From assembly GCA_049318625.1 (NCBI GenBank), contig JBMOGA010000089.1, forward strand, positions 1-11,361: DNA of 11,361 bases, written 5' to 3'. The stretch comes from JBMOGA01 sp049318625. Lineage in GTDB: Bacteria; Pseudomonadota; Alphaproteobacteria; Rhizobiales; Hyphomicrobiaceae. The notes below the pieces were generated by a model. That model searched no databases. It was not told the origin of the DNA and worked only from the letters and a program-made list of their open reading frames with translations. The translations under genes were made by a program, and so were the position numbers. The stretch's first letter is position 1; the number at the start of each line of letters is the position of its first letter. Of the stretch, positions 1 to 6,499 are shown in pieces.

Positions 1-114
1 CCTCAACCGAGGATACGGGGCTACCGAAGACCCAAGTTCAACAACCTGCTAGGGCCGGCCCAAACCCCACCGCCCGTCCCCTGGCGATCCCCCCCCTCGA
101 GGTGCCGCTTCGCC

Positions 115-140
115 ATGCCGCCGGCCATGCCTTGCGGCAT
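115..140. repeat. Inverted repeat upstream of tctC-like gene
   Basis: A perfect 7-bp inverted repeat (ATGCCGC at 115-121, GCGGCAT at 134-140) with a 12-base centre lies about 75 bases upstream of the binding-protein start. It overlaps the weak -35-like element at 132-137, so it could be an operator, but 7-bp repeats are common by chance in DNA this rich in G+C. Confidence 0.25.
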
Positions 141-162
141 CGCGCTGGCGCCCACATATGAA
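132..162 (+). promoter_or_regulatory. Weak promoter candidate for the tctC-like gene
   Basis: TTGCGG (132-137) could be a -35 element. The AT-rich block at 155-162 contains CATATG (17-base spacing) and TATGAA (19-base spacing) as -10-like hexamers. Neither pairing is strong. It is the only plausible sigma70-type arrangement I see in the 212 bases before the gene; the rest of 1-212 shows no open frame I would call a gene. Confidence 0.25.
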
Positions 163-212
163 CTCTGCTCAACTGCTACTTTCGTCCAACGCAGCCTCAG
201 GAGGCCCAACGC

Positions 213-1199
213 ATGCACTATCTCTCCCGTCGTGCCGTCGCCCGCCTTCTGGCCATCGGTGCCATCGGCGCTCTCAGTCTGCCGGCTCACGCGCAGACCT
301 ATCCGAACAAGCCGATCACGGTGATCGTGCCGTTCGCCGCCGGCGGCCCGACCGACGTGGTCACGCGACTGATCGGCGAGCACATGTCGCGGACGCTCGG
401 TCAGCAGATCGTGGTCGAGAACGTGGGCGGTGCGGGCGGTACGACCGGCATGACGCGCGTCGCCCAGGCGACCCCCGACGGCTACACCATCGGCGTCGGC
501 AACATGGGCACGCAGTCTGCGGCGCCGGCCTTGTATCCGGATTTGAAGTACGATCCGGCCAAGAGCTTCGACCAGATCGGCGTCGTCAACTTCACGCCGC
601 AGACGATCGTCGCCAAGAAAGACACCGCGGCGACCGACCTCAAGTCGTTTCTCGACTACCTGAAGGCGAACAGCGAGAAGCTCAGCTACGGTCATGCCGG
701 CGTCGGCTCCATCTCGTACGTCTCCGGCGTGCTGTTCAACTCGCAGTTCGGCTTCAAGCCGGCGATGGTCGCCTATCGCGGCACCGGACCGGCCTTGAAC
801 GATCTCGTCGGCGGCAATCTCGACTACATCGTCGACCAGTCGCTCAACGTGATCCCGCAGATCAACGGCGGCACGATCAAGGCTTACGCGGTCGCCGCGC
901 CCCAGCGCCTGGAAAGCCTGCCGAACGTGCCGACCACCAAGGAGCTCGGCGTCGACTTCATCTTCAGCGCCTGGAACGCCATGGTGGCTCCGAAGGGGCT
1001 TCCGGCCGACGTGCGGGCCAAGCTGATCGACGCGCTCGGCAAGGCGCTCGACGATCCGGGCATCAAGAAGCGGTACGTCGAACTCGGCTCGACGGCGCCG
1101 ATGGGCGCGGAGCGGGGACCTGAAGGCCTGCAGAAGCTGGTCGAAGCCGAAGTCATTCGGATCACACCGGCGCTGAAGGCGGCGGCCGAGAAGAAATAG
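213..1199 (+). CDS. Tripartite tricarboxylate transporter substrate-binding protein (TctC/Bug family)
   Basis: A 328-residue periplasmic solute-binding protein of the Bug/TctC family, the usual length. The N-terminus is a signal peptide: Arg6-Arg7, a hydrophobic stretch at about 8-23, and a likely cleavage site after AHA (residue 27). The mature chain opens with the family signature (YPNKPITVIVPFAAGGPTD, from residue 30), and YGHAGVGS near residue 166 matches the ligand-binding domain. The start is fixed by a textbook AGGAGG at 199-204, 8 bases from the ATG. By family, it captures a small carboxylate in the periplasm and delivers it to a TctA/TctB membrane pair. Such a pair is encoded about 7 kb downstream on the same strand rather than next door. 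The next genes, 64 bases on, encode an aconitase-X enzyme, which suggests the ligand or its derivative is that enzyme's substrate. The ligand cannot be read from sequence. Confidence 0.93.
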   Translation: MHYLSRRAVARLLAIGAIGALSLPAHAQTYPNKPITVIVPFAAGGPTDVVTRLIGEHMSRTLGQQIVVENVGGAGGTTGMTRVAQATPDGYTIGVGNMGTQSAAPALYPDLKYDPAKSFDQIGVVNFTPQTIVAKKDTAATDLKSFLDYLKANSEKLSYGHAGVGSISYVSGVLFNSQFGFKPAMVAYRGTGPALNDLVGGNLDYIVDQSLNVIPQINGGTIKAYAVAAPQRLESLPNVPTTKELGVDFIFSAWNAMVAPKGLPADVRAKLIDALGKALDDPGIKKRYVELGSTAPMGAERGPEGLQKLVEAEVIRITPALKAAAEKK

Positions 1200-1217
1200 T
1201 CACGAGGGCCGATCCTC

Positions 1218-1247
1218 CGGGCGGCCGGGCTCGTGCCCGGCCGCCCG
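1218..1247 (+). other. Strong intercistronic hairpin between binding protein and AcnX genes
   Basis: A perfect 13-bp stem (1218-1230 pairs with 1235-1247) with a TCGT loop; the arms are CGGGCGGCCGGGC and its complement. No T-run follows, so it is not a classic intrinsic terminator. The position, right after a highly expressed type of gene (periplasmic binding protein) and before co-directional enzyme genes, fits partial termination or protection of the upstream mRNA from 3' exonucleases. The structure is seen directly; the role is inferred. Confidence 0.6.
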
Positions 1248-1263
1248 CGTCGCGGGGTGTGAT

Positions 1264-2511
1264 ATGCGGTTGACAGATGAAGAGCGGGCCATGGCCGGTG
1301 GTGCGCTCGGCCCGGTGCGACAGTGGGCGCTCAGCCATCAGATGGCGGTCGGCCGGTTCTTCGATGCCGAGGACTTCGTGCCGGTCGGTCAGGCCCACAT
1401 CATGGCCGACACCGAGAGCCTCGGCGAAGCCGGCGTCGCCTGGCTCGAGGGGCTCGCCACAGCGCCAGCCGGCGAGCGGCGCGTGCGCATCCCGACCATC
1501 ACCGACCCGCGCGGCCTCGATTTCGACAGCTACAAGCGGCTGCGCCAGACCGCCGCCATGGCGGACATCGAGGCGCGGGCGATCGCCGCGTTCGAGGCGC
1601 TCGGCGTGCTGATGACCAATACGTGCATCAACTATCAGACGGTGCTGCCGCCGGCGCGGGGCGAGCATCTGGCGATGGGCGACACCGGCGTCGTCATCTA
1701 CGCCAACAGCGTGATGGGGGCGCGGAGCAACTTCGAGGGGGGGCCGTCGGCGCTCGCGGCCGGTCTGACGGGGCGCACGCCGCGCTACGGCTATCATCTC
1801 GAGCGCCACCGCGCCGGCACGCTGCATGTCGAGGTCGACTGGCAGCCGCGCGACTTCGCCGATTGGGGGGCACTCGGCGGCATCGTCGGGCGGATCGCCA
1901 ACAGCTACTGGCAAGTGCCGGTCGTTTCGGGCCTGACGGGCACGCCGACCTCGGACGATCTCAAGCATTTTGGCGCGGCGCTGGCGAGTTTCGGTTCGGT
2001 CGCGCTGTTCCACATGCCCGGCCGCACGCCCGAGGCGCCGACGCTGGCCGATGCGTTCCACGGCCGGCCGGTGCCGGCGGCGCTGCGGATCGGGGCGGCG
2101 GACCGCGACGCGTTCTTCGCCGGCTACGACGCCAAGGGCGAAAAGGTCGACGTGGTGGTGTTCGCGGCGCCGCAGCTGTCGCTCATGGAGATCGAGCAAC
2201 TGGCCGTGCTGCTCGACGGCCGCCGCGTGCATGCCGAGACGTCCCTCGTCGTGACCACCTCGCCGGAGATCAAGTTCGCGGCCGACCGCATGGGGCTGAC
2301 GGCGCGCATCGAGGCGGCCGGCGGCATCGTCGCGGCGGGCGTGTGCTTCTACCAGAGCTATGCCCGCGAGATGGCCGAGGCCAACGGCTGGAGCCGGCTG
2401 CTCACCAACTCCGCCAAGCTCGTCAACATCATCGCGGGCTACGGCTACAAGCCGACGCTCGCCACCATGGCCGCCTGCGTGGACAGCGCCGTGCGCGGAA
2501 GGATCGTGTGA
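1264..2511 (+). CDS. Aconitase X (AcnX, DUF521) large/catalytic subunit
   Basis: A 415-residue protein of the aconitase-X catalytic family, dehydratases related to aconitase such as cis-3-hydroxy-L-proline dehydratase and archaeal phosphomevalonate dehydratase. The N-terminus (LTDEERAMAGG) is typical. The core block at about 119-175 carries TCINYQ, GEHLAMGDTG, ANSVMGARSN, GGPSALAAGLTGRTP and YGYHL. The C-terminus has LLTNSAKLV and AACVDSAV. The chain has exactly three cysteines (121, 361, 405), in the blocks where the family places its iron-sulfur ligands. Around the first cysteine the usual T-P-Y is I-N-Y, and the block after Cys361 (FYQSYAREM) is also unlike the common form. This argues for a separate subfamily with a different substrate. 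The ribosome site is weak (GGGGTG just before the ATG), and the stop overlaps the small-subunit start. Family assignment is confident; substrate unknown. Confidence 0.9.
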   Translation: MRLTDEERAMAGGALGPVRQWALSHQMAVGRFFDAEDFVPVGQAHIMADTESLGEAGVAWLEGLATAPAGERRVRIPTITDPRGLDFDSYKRLRQTAAMADIEARAIAAFEALGVLMTNTCINYQTVLPPARGEHLAMGDTGVVIYANSVMGARSNFEGGPSALAAGLTGRTPRYGYHLERHRAGTLHVEVDWQPRDFADWGALGGIVGRIANSYWQVPVVSGLTGTPTSDDLKHFGAALASFGSVALFHMPGRTPEAPTLADAFHGRPVPAALRIGAADRDAFFAGYDAKGEKVDVVVFAAPQLSLMEIEQLAVLLDGRRVHAETSLVVTTSPEIKFAADRMGLTARIEAAGGIVAAGVCFYQSYAREMAEANGWSRLLTNSAKLVNIIAGYGYKPTLATMAACVDSAVRGRIV

Positions 2512-2945
2512 TGCCGATCACGCTCAAATGCCACAGCGGCATCGGACCGGCGGTGGAAGGCATCGCGCTGGTCGCCACGGACAATTTCTCGGCGCGCTAC
2601 GACCTGGACCGCCTGGCGGGAACGTTCTCGCGGCCCGCCCACAAGCTCTTCGGGGAAAGCTACGTCGACCGCATCCTGGTGCTGGTGACGGCCAAGGGCG
2701 GCGTGGCGTCGGCGTGGATGCTGCACGAAATGAAGGCCCGCGGCATGGCGCCGGCCGCCATCGTGTTCGACCGCGCCAACACGATCCTGGCGCAGGGCGC
2801 CGCGTTCGCCGACCTCACGATGGTCGACCGCTTCGAGGCGGGCTGTCCAACCACGCTGATCCGCAGCGGCGACCGCATCCGCATCCTGCCCGAGGACGGG
2901 CAGGTCATCATTCTCGACCGGGACGAGCCGGCGGCGCGCGGGTGA
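2511..2945 (+). CDS. Aconitase X small/swivel subunit (DUF126)
   Basis: A 144-residue swivel-domain protein, the partner of the AcnX large subunit; separate genes mark the two-subunit form of the enzyme. It starts at an ATG overlapping the preceding stop (TGATG), so the two are translationally coupled and probably made in equal amounts. Recognisable blocks are the early GPAVEGIALV (12-21), the loop AKGGVASAWMLHEMKARG (61-78), the APAAIVF strand (80-86) and ILAQGAAFADLTMVDRF (92-108). In the better-known members the loop after the third strand is serine-rich (G-S-S-S-G-S type) and contributes the catalytic serine. Here it reads GGVASA with a single serine, Ser67. This supports a distinct subfamily rather than a hydroxyproline dehydratase. 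It ends 27 bases before the convergent GST gene; no clear terminator separates them. Confidence 0.85.
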   Translation: MPITLKCHSGIGPAVEGIALVATDNFSARYDLDRLAGTFSRPAHKLFGESYVDRILVLVTAKGGVASAWMLHEMKARGMAPAAIVFDRANTILAQGAAFADLTMVDRFEAGCPTTLIRSGDRIRILPEDGQVIILDRDEPAARG

Positions 2946-2972
2946 GCGCACGCCGCCGCCGTTCGCCGCGGC

Positions 2973-3647
2973 TCAGGCCTTGGCGAGGTGCTTGAACATG
3001 TGGGCCTTGGCCTCGTCGTCCATCTCGGTCTTCCACTTGTGGCGGTCACGCAGCGCCACGGCGCGGACGGCGGCGGGGCGTGCGCTGATCTCGTCGACCA
3101 GCCGCTTGATGTTCGGGAACTTCGCAAAGGCATCGTCGCCGAGCACGAACGGAAGCATGCGGGCCCAGCCCCAGACGTCCATGTCGACGATCGTGTAGAC
3201 GCCGCCCACCATGTACTTGTTGGCGGCCAGACGGTCGTCGATCACCTTGAAATGGCGCTCGGCCTCGAAGTCGTAGCGGGTGCGCGCGTAGGGGATCTGG
3301 GTCGGCGCGAAGTGGCGGAAGTGGACCGCCTGCCCGGCGTACGGACCGATACCGGTCGCCACGAACATCAGCCACGACAGCAGATCGCCGCGGGCTGCCG
3401 GCGCCGGCAGGAACTGGCCGGTCTTCTCGGCGAGATAGAGCAGGATGGCGTTGCTGTCGAACACGATGGTGGCGCCGTCGGCGATGGCGGGAACCTTGCC
3501 GTTCGGGTTGATCTTCAGGAAGTCGGGTGCGAACTGCTCGCCCTTGCGGGTGTCAACGGGCACCGCCTCGTAGGGAAGGCCGGATTCCTCGAGGAACAGC
3601 GCAACCTTGGTCGGATTGGGCGAGCCGTTGAAATAGAACTTGAGCAT
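2973..3647 (-). CDS. Glutathione S-transferase family protein
   Basis: A 224-residue cytosolic GST. The thioredoxin-fold N-terminal domain (about 1-80) begins LKFYFNGSPNPTKV. It includes INPNGKVPAI (46-55, with cis-Pro53) and FDSNAILLYLAEKTG (63-77), where Asp64-Ser65 should hold the glutamyl end of glutathione. The helical domain fills 90-210, and YTIVDMDVWGWA is the usual N-capping region. The overall pattern is close to the YfcG/Ure2p (nu-like) group, where Asn11/Thr13 rather than Tyr or Cys contact the thiol; that subgroup is my inference. An upstream in-frame start would add 14 residues, but I prefer position 3647 because a GGAG (3655-3658) sits 7 bases before it and homology begins at this Met. 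It follows the minus-strand operon after 120 bases, so it may be its last gene or have its own promoter. The substrate is unknown. Confidence 0.9.
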   Translation of the reverse strand: MLKFYFNGSPNPTKVALFLEESGLPYEAVPVDTRKGEQFAPDFLKINPNGKVPAIADGATIVFDSNAILLYLAEKTGQFLPAPAARGDLLSWLMFVATGIGPYAGQAVHFRHFAPTQIPYARTRYDFEAERHFKVIDDRLAANKYMVGGVYTIVDMDVWGWARMLPFVLGDDAFAKFPNIKRLVDEISARPAAVRAVALRDRHKWKTEMDDEAKAHMFKHLAKA

Positions 3648-3662
3648 GCGGGAACTCCGGTT

Positions 3663-3689
3663 GTGCCGGGCAGGCTGGCCGCCCGGCAT
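3663..3689 (-). terminator. Hairpin between the minus-strand operon and the GST gene
   Basis: An 8-bp perfect stem (TGCCGGGC at 3664-3671, GCCCGGCA at 3681-3688), extendable by a G-T pair, with a 9-base loop. It lies in the 120-base gap just ahead of the GST ribosome site. There is no T-run, so termination would be inefficient. It could end part of the upstream operon transcripts or modulate GST expression. A TTGACG (minus strand, 3748-3743) upstream could be the -35 of a separate GST promoter, but no convincing -10 follows. Confidence 0.35.
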
Positions 3690-3767
3690 GACGACGACGG
3701 TCCCTCTTACGGCGGCCCGTCCCCCCTCGCAAACAACGATTGCGTCAACGCACCGATGCGAGAAGCG

Positions 3768-4286
3768 CTAGCTGCGATAGTAGCGCCACATGCGCTGCAT
3801 GGTGCGGTGGATCTCCTCGGGCTCCTTGTCGAAGGGGTCGAGGGTGACGTGGACGATGTTGTCGTGGGTCATCGACCAGGGCAGCCGCATGATCATGCGG
3901 TGCGGCGGCACCTTGCGCCAGTCGGCGAGCAGGGCTTTGCCGAGCGGCATCTTGAGGCCGATCTGAAGCTCGTTCACGGTCATGGCGCGCTGCGCGATGG
4001 TGACCAGTTCGATGCGGTCGACGGCGCGCCACGCGATCAGCCCGAAGCCTTCGATGAACAGACCGTACTGGTTGGCCCCGAGGCGGACGCGACCATGCTC
4101 CAACAGTGGGAAATTGTAGACCGCGAAGGCCGCCGAAACGGCCCCCAGCGCGAACAGGATGGTCATGGAGTAGGCGATGGCCGCTGCGATCAGCACGCAG
4201 CCGACGAACGCGGTGACGTAGACCGGGAACTGGTTCTCGTCGCGCCCATAGCCGACCGTGTAGCCGCTGAACTCGCTGGCCTTCAT
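3768..4286 (-). CDS. Unknown small membrane protein with C-terminal PH-like domain
   Basis: A 172-residue protein I cannot assign to a named family. Two hydrophobic helices at about 22-38 and 41-59 form a hairpin, preceded by a short polar N-terminus. The rest (65-172) is soluble and beta-rich: RVRLGANQYGLFIEGFGLIAWRAVDRI-like alternation, then charged strands, and a final helix (EEIHRTMQRMWRYY). Two helices followed by such a domain resemble bacterial PH-like membrane proteins of the DUF304/YcxB kind. That is a fold guess, not a match. The ATG overlaps the stop of the upstream isomerase gene by four bases (ATGA), so it is translationally coupled and clearly part of the catabolic operon. A soluble face on the cytoplasmic side, near the enzymes, is inferred. 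The basic C-terminus is unusual among its neighbours. Confidence 0.8.
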   Translation of the reverse strand: MKASEFSGYTVGYGRDENQFPVYVTAFVGCVLIAAAIAYSMTILFALGAVSAAFAVYNFPLLEHGRVRLGANQYGLFIEGFGLIAWRAVDRIELVTIAQRAMTVNELQIGLKMPLGKALLADWRKVPPHRMIMRLPWSMTHDNIVHVTLDPFDKEPEEIHRTMQRMWRYYRS

Positions 4287-4897
4287 GAACCGGCCTGCTC
4301 CCGCTGCAGCGCCCGCTCCAGGAAGTCGAGGCGGTCCTGGCCCCAGAAGATTTCGCCCGAGGCCAGCACATAGCTCGGCGCGCCGAACACGCCGCGGCTC
4401 ACCGCCTCGGTGGTGTTGGCGTCCCAGATTGCGTCGAGTTCTGCGTCGGACGGCGCCGTGGCGGACACCTTGTCCACGTCGATGCCGGCACGGGCCGCGG
4501 CCGCCACCAGCACCGCCGGATCGGCGATGTTCTCCTCGCGCTCCCACAGCGCGCGGCCGATCTCGCTCGACAGGGTCAAAGCATCCTGTCCGGCGCGCGC
4601 CGTGGCGATCACCAGACGGGTGCCCGCCGTTTCGTCGGACGGAAAGTGGCGCGGCTCCAGCACGATCGGGATGGCGAGGTGGTCGCGCCAGCGGCTGAGG
4701 TCCATCATGCGATAGGCGCGCCGGGCGGGTGGCCGCTTGGCGAGCGGCAGGCCGCCCGTCTCGGCGAACACCACGCCGTACTTGGCGGGCTTGACGTCGA
4801 CGGGTACGCCGAGCCGCCGCGTCATCTCGATCAGACGTCGGCTGCCGAGATAGGACCATGGCGAGTTGAGCGAGAGGTAATAGGTGACAACGGCCAT
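4283..4897 (-). CDS. 2-hydroxychromene-2-carboxylate isomerase-like protein (DsbA-fold, kappa GST)
   Basis: A 204-residue member of the DsbA-like/kappa-class GST family. Its best-known enzyme is NahD, the glutathione-dependent isomerase of naphthalene degradation. The N-terminal YYLSLNSPWSYLG carries Ser12 in the S-P motif that replaces the CXXC of DsbA and binds the glutathione thiol. An all-helical insertion occupies about 60-160. The domain closes with GVFGAPSYVL (cis-Pro before a strand) and IFWGQDRLDFLERAL, both typical. The start at 4897 is supported by AAGGAG about 9 bases upstream; a longer in-frame version would overlap the dehalogenase gene and adds no conserved sequence. Many relatives in catabolic operons act on non-naphthalene substrates, so the exact reaction is open. 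Isomerisation or glutathione-dependent chemistry on an electrophilic intermediate is likely. Confidence 0.88.
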   Translation of the reverse strand: MAVVTYYLSLNSPWSYLGSRRLIEMTRRLGVPVDVKPAKYGVVFAETGGLPLAKRPPARRAYRMMDLSRWRDHLAIPIVLEPRHFPSDETAGTRLVIATARAGQDALTLSSEIGRALWEREENIADPAVLVAAAARAGIDVDKVSATAPSDAELDAIWDANTTEAVSRGVFGAPSYVLASGEIFWGQDRLDFLERALQREQAGS

Positions 4898-4917
4898 CGG
4901 CAGCACTCCTTGGGCGG

Positions 4918-5580
4918 TCAGTTCTCCAGCGCCGGCAACGCCGCGAGGGAGCGGATGACTTGATCGGCCGGCATGTCCGGATACTCGTCCGGCTGGCCGA
5001 GGCGATTGATCCAGACGGTGCGGAACCCGGCCACGTGGGCGCCGGCGATGTCCCACCGGTTCGACGACTGGAACGAGACGTCACCGGGCCGGCAGCCGAA
5101 CCGGCGGGTGACCAGATCATAGACCCGCATGTCCGGCTTATAGACGCCGGCCTCGTGCACGGTCATGACGGCATCGACGTGCGGGCCGATGCCGGCACTC
5201 GCCACCGCGTCGGCGATCATGTCCGGGTCGCCGTTGGTGAGGATCGAGACCGTGGCGCCCCGCGCCTTGAGATCGGCGAGAACGCCAGCCACCTCGGGAT
5301 AGGCATCGAGCACGCGATAGGTCGACAGCAGCCGGGTGCGCAGGGCGTCGTCTTTCACGCCGACCGCCGCCATGGCGAAGTCGAGACTTCGCCCGGCCAG
5401 CGACCAGAAGGTGGTGTGCCGGCCGGTCTGGGCATGGATCCAGGAATACTCGAGATGCTTCGTGCGCCAGATCTGCGACAGGCGGTCCGCCTCCGGCCCG
5501 ATGGCCGCTCGATGGCGCGCCGCCGCCGCGTGCACGTCGAACAGCGTGCCGTAGGCGTCGAAGACGTAGTGCGGTCGCAT
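4918..5580 (-). CDS. Haloacid dehalogenase, type II ((S)-2-haloacid dehalogenase family)
   Basis: A 220-residue HAD-superfamily enzyme of the L-2-haloacid dehalogenase type, the normal length. The nucleophile is Asp8 in FDAYGTLFD. By alignment to the Pseudomonas L-DEX enzyme I find the matching set: Thr12, Arg39 (halide/carboxylate contact), Asn116, Lys148 in the YKPD motif, Tyr154, and SSNRWD (172-177), which gives Ser172, Asn174 and Asp177. The one change is Thr115 where L-DEX has Ser118 (ILTNGDP for LSNG). A helical cap (about 17-95) separates the core motifs. By family it hydrolyses (S)-2-haloalkanoates to (R)-2-hydroxyalkanoates, although some homologues serve other acids. Only 3 bases separate it from the upstream dehydrogenase stop, so they are co-transcribed. 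A hydroxy acid product would suit the hydroxyacid dehydrogenase next door. Confidence 0.92.
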   Translation of the reverse strand: MRPHYVFDAYGTLFDVHAAAARHRAAIGPEADRLSQIWRTKHLEYSWIHAQTGRHTTFWSLAGRSLDFAMAAVGVKDDALRTRLLSTYRVLDAYPEVAGVLADLKARGATVSILTNGDPDMIADAVASAGIGPHVDAVMTVHEAGVYKPDMRVYDLVTRRFGCRPGDVSFQSSNRWDIAGAHVAGFRTVWINRLGQPDEYPDMPADQVIRSLAALPALEN

Positions 5581-5583
5581 CGG

Positions 5584-6471
5584 CTACCCGGCCTTTCCAC
5601 GGAGGAACTCGACGATACCCGAGAAATCGACGCCGGCGTTGCCGTTCGCCACGAACAACCGATAGAGCTGCGCCGCCTCGGCACCGAGGGGGGTCGCCGC
5701 CCCGCTGGCCGCCGCCGCCTCCTGCGCCAGCGACAGGTCCTTGACCATCAGTGCCGACGCGAAGCCCGGCTGATAGCCGCGATTGGCGGGCGAGGTCGGC
5801 ACGGGGCCCGGCACCGGGCAATAGGTTGTCAGCGACCAGCATTGACCGGACGAGCCGGAGGCCACGTCGAACAGCGCCTGATGGGAGAGCCCGAGCTTCT
5901 CGGCCAGCACGAACGCCTCGGCGACGCCGATCATGCTGATACCGAGGATCATGTTGTTGCAGATCTTGGCGGCTTGGCCGGCGCCCGCGCCGCCGCAGTG
6001 GACGATCTTCTTGCCCATCGCCTCGAGGACGGGCTTGGCGGCCGCGAACGCGTCATCGGCGCCACCGGCCATGAAGGTGAGCGTCGCCGCCTCGGCGCCG
6101 CCGACACCGCCGGATACCGGCGCATCGAGCGACCGGAGGCCGGCCTTGGCGGCCAGTTCATGGGCCGCGCGCGCCGAGGCCACGTCGATGGTCGAGCTGT
6201 CGATGACCAGCGTGCCGGGCCGGGCGGCGCCGGCGATGGTCGACTCGTAGACCGACAGCACGTGCTTGCCGGCGGGCAGCATGGTGACGACGACATCGGC
6301 CTCCGCCACGGCCGCCGCCGCGCTGGTGGCACGGGTCACGCCGCGAGCCGCGGCACCCTCCATGTTGGCGGCGACGAGATCGAACCCGCTCACCCGGTGA
6401 CCCGCCTTCACCAGATTGGCCGCCATCGGCAGGCCCATGTTGCCCAGTCCGACGAAACCGATTGCCGCCAT
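5584..6471 (-). CDS. 3-hydroxyisobutyrate dehydrogenase-like NAD(P)-dependent oxidoreductase
   Basis: A 295-residue beta-hydroxyacid dehydrogenase, the usual length. The Rossmann domain begins at residue 4 with IGFVGLGNMGLPMAANL (GxGxxG), and Asp31 after the second strand favours NAD. Substrate-binding DAPVSGGVGGAEAATL is at 116-131. The catalytic block GAGQAAKICNNM (163-174) holds Lys169 and Asn173. The start at 6471 is fixed by GGAGG (6480-6484, 8 bases upstream) and by the Rossmann motif; the 51 extra in-frame upstream codons run into the neighbouring gene and resemble nothing. By family it oxidises 3-hydroxyisobutyrate, tartronate semialdehyde or similar hydroxy acids. The next-door dehalogenase and crotonase suggest a pathway intermediate rather than valine breakdown, but valine-type chemistry is not excluded. 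No mmsA gene is present here. Confidence 0.9.
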   Translation of the reverse strand: MAAIGFVGLGNMGLPMAANLVKAGHRVSGFDLVAANMEGAAARGVTRATSAAAAVAEADVVVTMLPAGKHVLSVYESTIAGAARPGTLVIDSSTIDVASARAAHELAAKAGLRSLDAPVSGGVGGAEAATLTFMAGGADDAFAAAKPVLEAMGKKIVHCGGAGAGQAAKICNNMILGISMIGVAEAFVLAEKLGLSHQALFDVASGSSGQCWSLTTYCPVPGPVPTSPANRGYQPGFASALMVKDLSLAQEAAAASGAATPLGAEAAQLYRLFVANGNAGVDFSGIVEFLRGKAG

Positions 6472-6499
6472 CGCCGTTTCCTCCCCTGTCGTGTTGTGT

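Noticed and set aside
21..695. A minus-strand frame covering the left edge and the TctC-like signal peptide region
   Set aside because: Most of it is the complement of the binding-protein gene; the Arg-rich product has no motif and no ribosome site, so 1-212 is better read as a promoter region.
2988..4373. A 461-codon plus-strand frame opposite the GST and membrane-protein genes
   Set aside because: It runs antisense to genes with clear motifs and ribosome sites, and its composition (Val, Asp, Gly, Arg, His repeats) is typical of shadow frames.
4283..4897. Calling the locus a naphthalene degradation cluster because of the NahD-like protein
   Set aside because: No ring-hydroxylating dioxygenase, ring-cleavage dioxygenase or aldolase gene is present; the NahD fold is common in many other operons.
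5584..6471. Naming the dehydrogenase mmsB (valine degradation)
   Set aside because: The family match is good, but no mmsA, acyl-CoA dehydrogenase or 3-hydroxyisobutyryl-CoA hydrolase accompanies it, and the neighbours point to another pathway, so no symbol is given.
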